In this document: piece by piece, positions 60,519 through 64,000 of the stretch | Position numbering within the stretch: position 1 is the stretch's first letter | How the letters are laid out: every line of letters begins with the position of its first letter | Source of the DNA: Heliocidaris tuberculata | Lineage: Eukaryota; Echinodermata; Echinoidea; Camarodonta; Echinometridae | Direction of reading: 5' to 3' | Assembly: GCA_025618425.1 (NCBI GenBank) | Contig: CM046847.1 | Span: 11,633,468-11,697,467 of the forward strand | Length of the DNA stretch: 64,000 nucleotides | The notes under the pieces: model-generated | Databases searched by the model: none | The model's input: only the letters and a program-made list of their open reading frames with translations | Told to the model about the DNA's origin: nothing | Translations under genes and position numbers: made by a program

Positions 60519-62579
60519 CTCGAAGTATGTTCTTTGCTTCTGTCACGTGACAAACAATGTTCATGTGACACATAATAAACACGTAACATTGACCCACTTG
60601 AGGGCGATTAGATGCGATCAAGTATTTTGCTTTGTAATGAGTTATCGCCACATGCGGAATATAGTTTCAGCAATGTGTCAAATTTTAAACTAAGCCAGTA
60701 AACGGCACGTCGATTTTTGTCGCTTCCAGGCTAAGCTTGCTACTTCCAGTTGATGTAAAGATAAACTAGTTTTTAAAAATACTTCTTTATCGAATTTCCT
60801 GATCACAGCTTCATGGGAAAACTCTCTCACGCTTGTGCACACCTTGTGTGTCGCATGAAATATGGCCGTCCGAAGTAAGCAACTTGAATGAATGAAAAAG
60901 ACTTGAAAGGGTTTACCTGGCCGCTATTTTGAACCATGAGGTAAGAAGAGATTATACATTGTAAGTTTGTTTTAAATTCCGCTCTACAGTGTACTAATAG
61001 AGGGCGCTTAGTGCAATGCAATGAATACGAATCAATATAATCAAGTAGCGAGAAATGCAGCATTTGTGTGAATTTGAATTTAAAAAATATTCTTAACTGA
61101 CATTTCCGCACCACAATCCTCAAAAGAATTTCTAGAGATTTCATTCCATCCAAGCTCATGCGACTATTCTGGACAATGCACTGATGGCTTATCTTGAGAG
61201 ATCAGTGTTGTCATAAACATTGTACATGTACGTAATGACTTCAAAATGAATGGTATCTCTAATGTGACAGATTTTAAAATGTTATAGGTCAATATTTTAC
61301 AAACTGTATTTATTTCCCAAATAGCTATGAAAGTACTGTTTATTTGATAGCTCACTTGAAAAGTTCGTCAATTATCGAACGGCTTTAATAAAATGAACAT
61401 TAATCTATCACGTTACATCGTGTGGGTTTTAACATGAGGAAAGTACATGAACGTAAACTCCTTGTAAAGAAAAACACCCAATTGAAACATACAATCAAGT
61501 GCGATCTGTAGCCCTAATCGTATTATTCTCATTTCCTTAGATCTTCTGCCTTGCTTCCTCTCATCACCCGTGCCCCTTCCTGCAATGGAGGGACTAGCGT
61601 GGAGGAGCAGTGCGAAAGCTACACCATGCTCAGGCCTACACGTTTGGCTGCAATGTGTGTGCGCGTATGGATGGAAATCGTAGGTGAATTCCAGGAGATA
61701 AACCTTGTTGCTATTGCTTATATCATTTACACAAATGAATTGATGTGTTAACGTATGTGTTACAGAGGCGGACATGCCTTCAAATTAAGTGAGATACGTC
61801 TTCTTTCTGTCCACCATCTAGGAACAGGGTTATATGTATGGCCAGGCTTTTGCACAGTGCGGAGCCTTTTCATTAGCAGCCATTATGATGCTGATGACTG
61901 AAATAGTAAAGTGATCAAATCATTTTACCATTGGAATCATCGGCATCATGACGTGACTTGAATACACATCAAACCGTACATGTAACAAAACTGCTACGGA
62001 TCAGTATCTTATCTTATGTCTTATGCATTCCCCAAACCCTCACTTATTTATCATTAGATCACTTCGTACTAATAATTTCAGCTTTTCATTGATGTATATT
62101 TTCTCCATCTACGATGCACAACTGCACTCTATCAAGCTGATTCGTAAGAAAAAATTCAGGGTACTGAAGTTGCACGTTCTGCTTATTTAGAAAGATTTGC
62201 ATTACGATTTGCTCTTCTTAAACGTTCGACACAAAGTGACAAGAAGAGAAAGGTCCAAACACTTTAAGCTCGAAGCTCGAAGATCATTAGCATTCACATA
62301 GCTCTTTTCTCCCTGGCACGTTCAAGAGCTAAGTAAATCAAAACCTGGGGCTCTGGGTTTCTTTCAAACACATTCAAATCCCCAAACAGCGGCAAAGACC
62401 ACCTTCGAAAGCAGATTTTCAAAAACGTGAAGTGTTCATGTCTTCTCTCTTTTTTCTTCAACATATTTAAATGATATATTTTCAACGCGGATATATATTT
62501 TGTACGTGACGCTGCAGTGTAGAGGTTGCATATCATTATACATGGAGAGTCCTCTATCATCTCCGAGAAAGTGCAAGAA

Positions 62580-62760
62580 TGTATAATACTAATATGTCTA
62601 TTTATATAGCGCAGCTACTATACAAATATACTCTACTGCGCTTAGTACAAAGTGTATCACATTAATACCCCGGCTTTAGCCGAGCCGCCATGATAGGCGC
62701 TAAGACATTCAAGTAATTTCTTCCCACCGGGTACCCTATTACCTTATGGACAAAAATAAT
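62580..62760 (-). mobile_element. 5'-truncated SINE, same family as 14754-15060
   Basis: On the minus strand GGGTACCCGGTGGGAAGAA and GGCGGCTCGGCTAAAGCCGGGG parallel the body of the SINE at 14754-15060, and the 3' end GCGCTATATAAATAGAC is followed by TATTAGTATTAT. The tRNA head is missing. It lies in the presumed upstream FGF intron. Confidence 0.7.
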
Positions 62761-64000
62761 AATGTTTCTCTACTTTGCTTGAAAAAATGATATCCTCCAA
62801 CAATGCCTAATTTTTATGATATAATTTTAATCATAGAATCACCAAATTTGAGGTAACTTCTATACCAGAGTCCAGACAGTATTAAAACGCTTTAATTCAA
62901 TTATATGTATTACAAAGACCTCTGTAATGAAGACTGAATTCTTCGTTCCTTTGAGAAAATTGTTGGCTGCGATTGTCACCGGACATCATTGTGAGGGGTC
63001 ATTATAACGTATGTACGCGCATTTATCAAACCCACAGTTTTGACTTGACGAAAGTTTTCTTTACAAGAATGGTTGGGTGTACAAAGGGTATAACAGACGT
63101 TCTGAAAGTCTTGCTAAATGACTCGCAAAACACCGTCTTTACCGCACAAAAGACGACAAATTTATCCAGATTTGGCCACACCGGACCAACAAAGGGAGTA
63201 CATTAGCATTAGTTGGTCGAGCATTCTTGAGTGTGTGGTCTTCTAGGCTTGCTTCTTGTACAGTTTAGTGAAGTTGGAAGACATTGGTCTCACCATTAGT
63301 AATTCAAAAGCTTGTAACGATGATGTCCTGCCCCTACGTATAAAGGGGACACTGACTTCATAGAAAAACACATCTTTCTTGCATTGTGTGTAATAGACAA
63401 AGTGAGCCTCATCGAGTAGTCTTTGGAGAAAAGTCTAGAAACTGTAGATTATTTATTCCCTCGGTAGAATCCATCTGCCAAAATGCATTTAAATACGAGT
63501 AAAGAAACTCTTCTGACTTCTGAATTCTATAGTGCGAGTCTGAAAGTAATAATGAGTCTTTAATTTCCCTGAATACACCCGTTGTGTCGCAACGACCCTT
63601 TCAGAATATAGCCTCTGAATGGGAATCTGTTACTAAAACATGCCCAGATCTTTTAGAGTGTCATTTAAGACGCCTTAGTGTGCTTATAGTCTTGGTGAAT
63701 ACGATGGGACTTGAGACTAGGGATTTAGACCAGGGTACACTGAGTTTATGACGAATAGTCACAGGGGTTGATGAAAACAAGGTGTTGTTTGAATGGAGCT
63801 AACACACGACCTGAAAGCAAGTCGTTACAACTTCATTATCACTCTTTTCACCATGACGCCGGCTCCTGAAAAGCAATAGGGTCTGGCAGATTTACATCAT
63901 AATGAATGTATTTTGCTACTCCCGGTGTATATTTTTCGTATTAGTAGTATTATTACGTACCACCGAAGCTTCTTCCCTGAACAAAAATACCCTCATGCAG

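Larger units (their letters stand above)
57127..64000 (-). other. Probable upstream FGF intron, first exons not found
   Basis: The sequence upstream of the 57126 acceptor was read on the minus strand for a phase-1 exon encoding the amino half of an FGF core. No donor-flanked frame resembled one, so this stretch is probably intron running past the window edge. It contains CT-rich patches (about 57580-57670 and 57960-58045), a perfect 13-bp hairpin (60343-60374), a TA array (60455-60515) and a SINE fragment (62580-62760). A 145-aa open frame at 59814-60251 on the minus strand and a 111-aa frame at 58956-59291 on the plus strand resemble nothing I know. Confidence 0.5.

Noticed and set aside
63961..64000. 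Possible end of the upstream FGF exon with donor GTACGT at the window edge
   Set aside because: The frame and phase fit, but the residues before the junction do not resemble the expected FGF core and the rest is outside the window.
1..64000. CRISPR arrays, operons, prokaryotic mobile elements
   Set aside because: No spaced identical repeats with unique spacers, no ribosome-binding-site-led gene strings; all evidence points to a eukaryotic genome.

Overview
The window looks like intergenic and intronic DNA from an animal, most likely a marine deuterostome such as an echinoderm. It is AT-rich, has no operon-like gene packing, and is loaded with microsatellites, homopolymer G/C runs, tRNA-derived SINEs, MITE-like inverted repeats and LINE-like 3' tails. 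The only coding sequence I can defend is split into exons with normal GT-AG junctions. The taxonomic call is inference: it rests on the resemblance of the SINEs and foldback elements to those I associate with sea urchin and related genomes, and I could not test it by search.

The one recognisable gene is a fibroblast growth factor on the minus strand, best matched to the FGF8/17/18 group. Its terminal coding exon is 50399-50731 and the exon before it is 57020-57126. The latter is 107 bp, and I recall the equivalent vertebrate FGF8 exon having the same size. The two join in phase 0 across a 6,288-bp intron. The first coding exon(s) were not found and probably lie beyond position 64000. Roughly 50 kb downstream of the gene (1-50398) shows no convincing exon and may be a gene desert or regulatory landscape.

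Layout. 1-10.6 kb: simple repeats, a 142-bp foldback element (2764-2905), a local ~1.2-kb tandem duplication with a third truncated copy (5300-8030), a decayed SINE and two LINE-like tails. 10.4-20.8 kb: a second foldback element, a 528-bp CAACTA-type microsatellite, a full-length tRNA-SINE with an ATT tail (14754-15060), a third foldback element (18660-18911) and a CACTGTGG-rich degenerate array interrupted by a LINE-like tail. 20.8-27.5 kb: long polypyrimidine tracts, a TTAA-flanked MITE, complementary TAG/CTA arrays, and a 1,026-bp element bounded by an identical 87-bp inverted repeat with tandem palindrome-bearing units inside. 27.5-50.4 kb: mostly unique DNA with two more CACTGTG-type loci, minisatellites, a second SINE family, a piggyBac-like MITE and a CpG-rich patch with a perfect CRE. 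50.4-64 kb: the FGF exons and introns. The large FGF intron contains a ~2-kb inverted-repeat element filled with a ~1.5-kb polypyrimidine minisatellite.

The long open frames in the window (poly-Val, Cys/Ser, Phe/Leu/Tyr-rich) are artefacts of simple repeats and are not annotated as genes.
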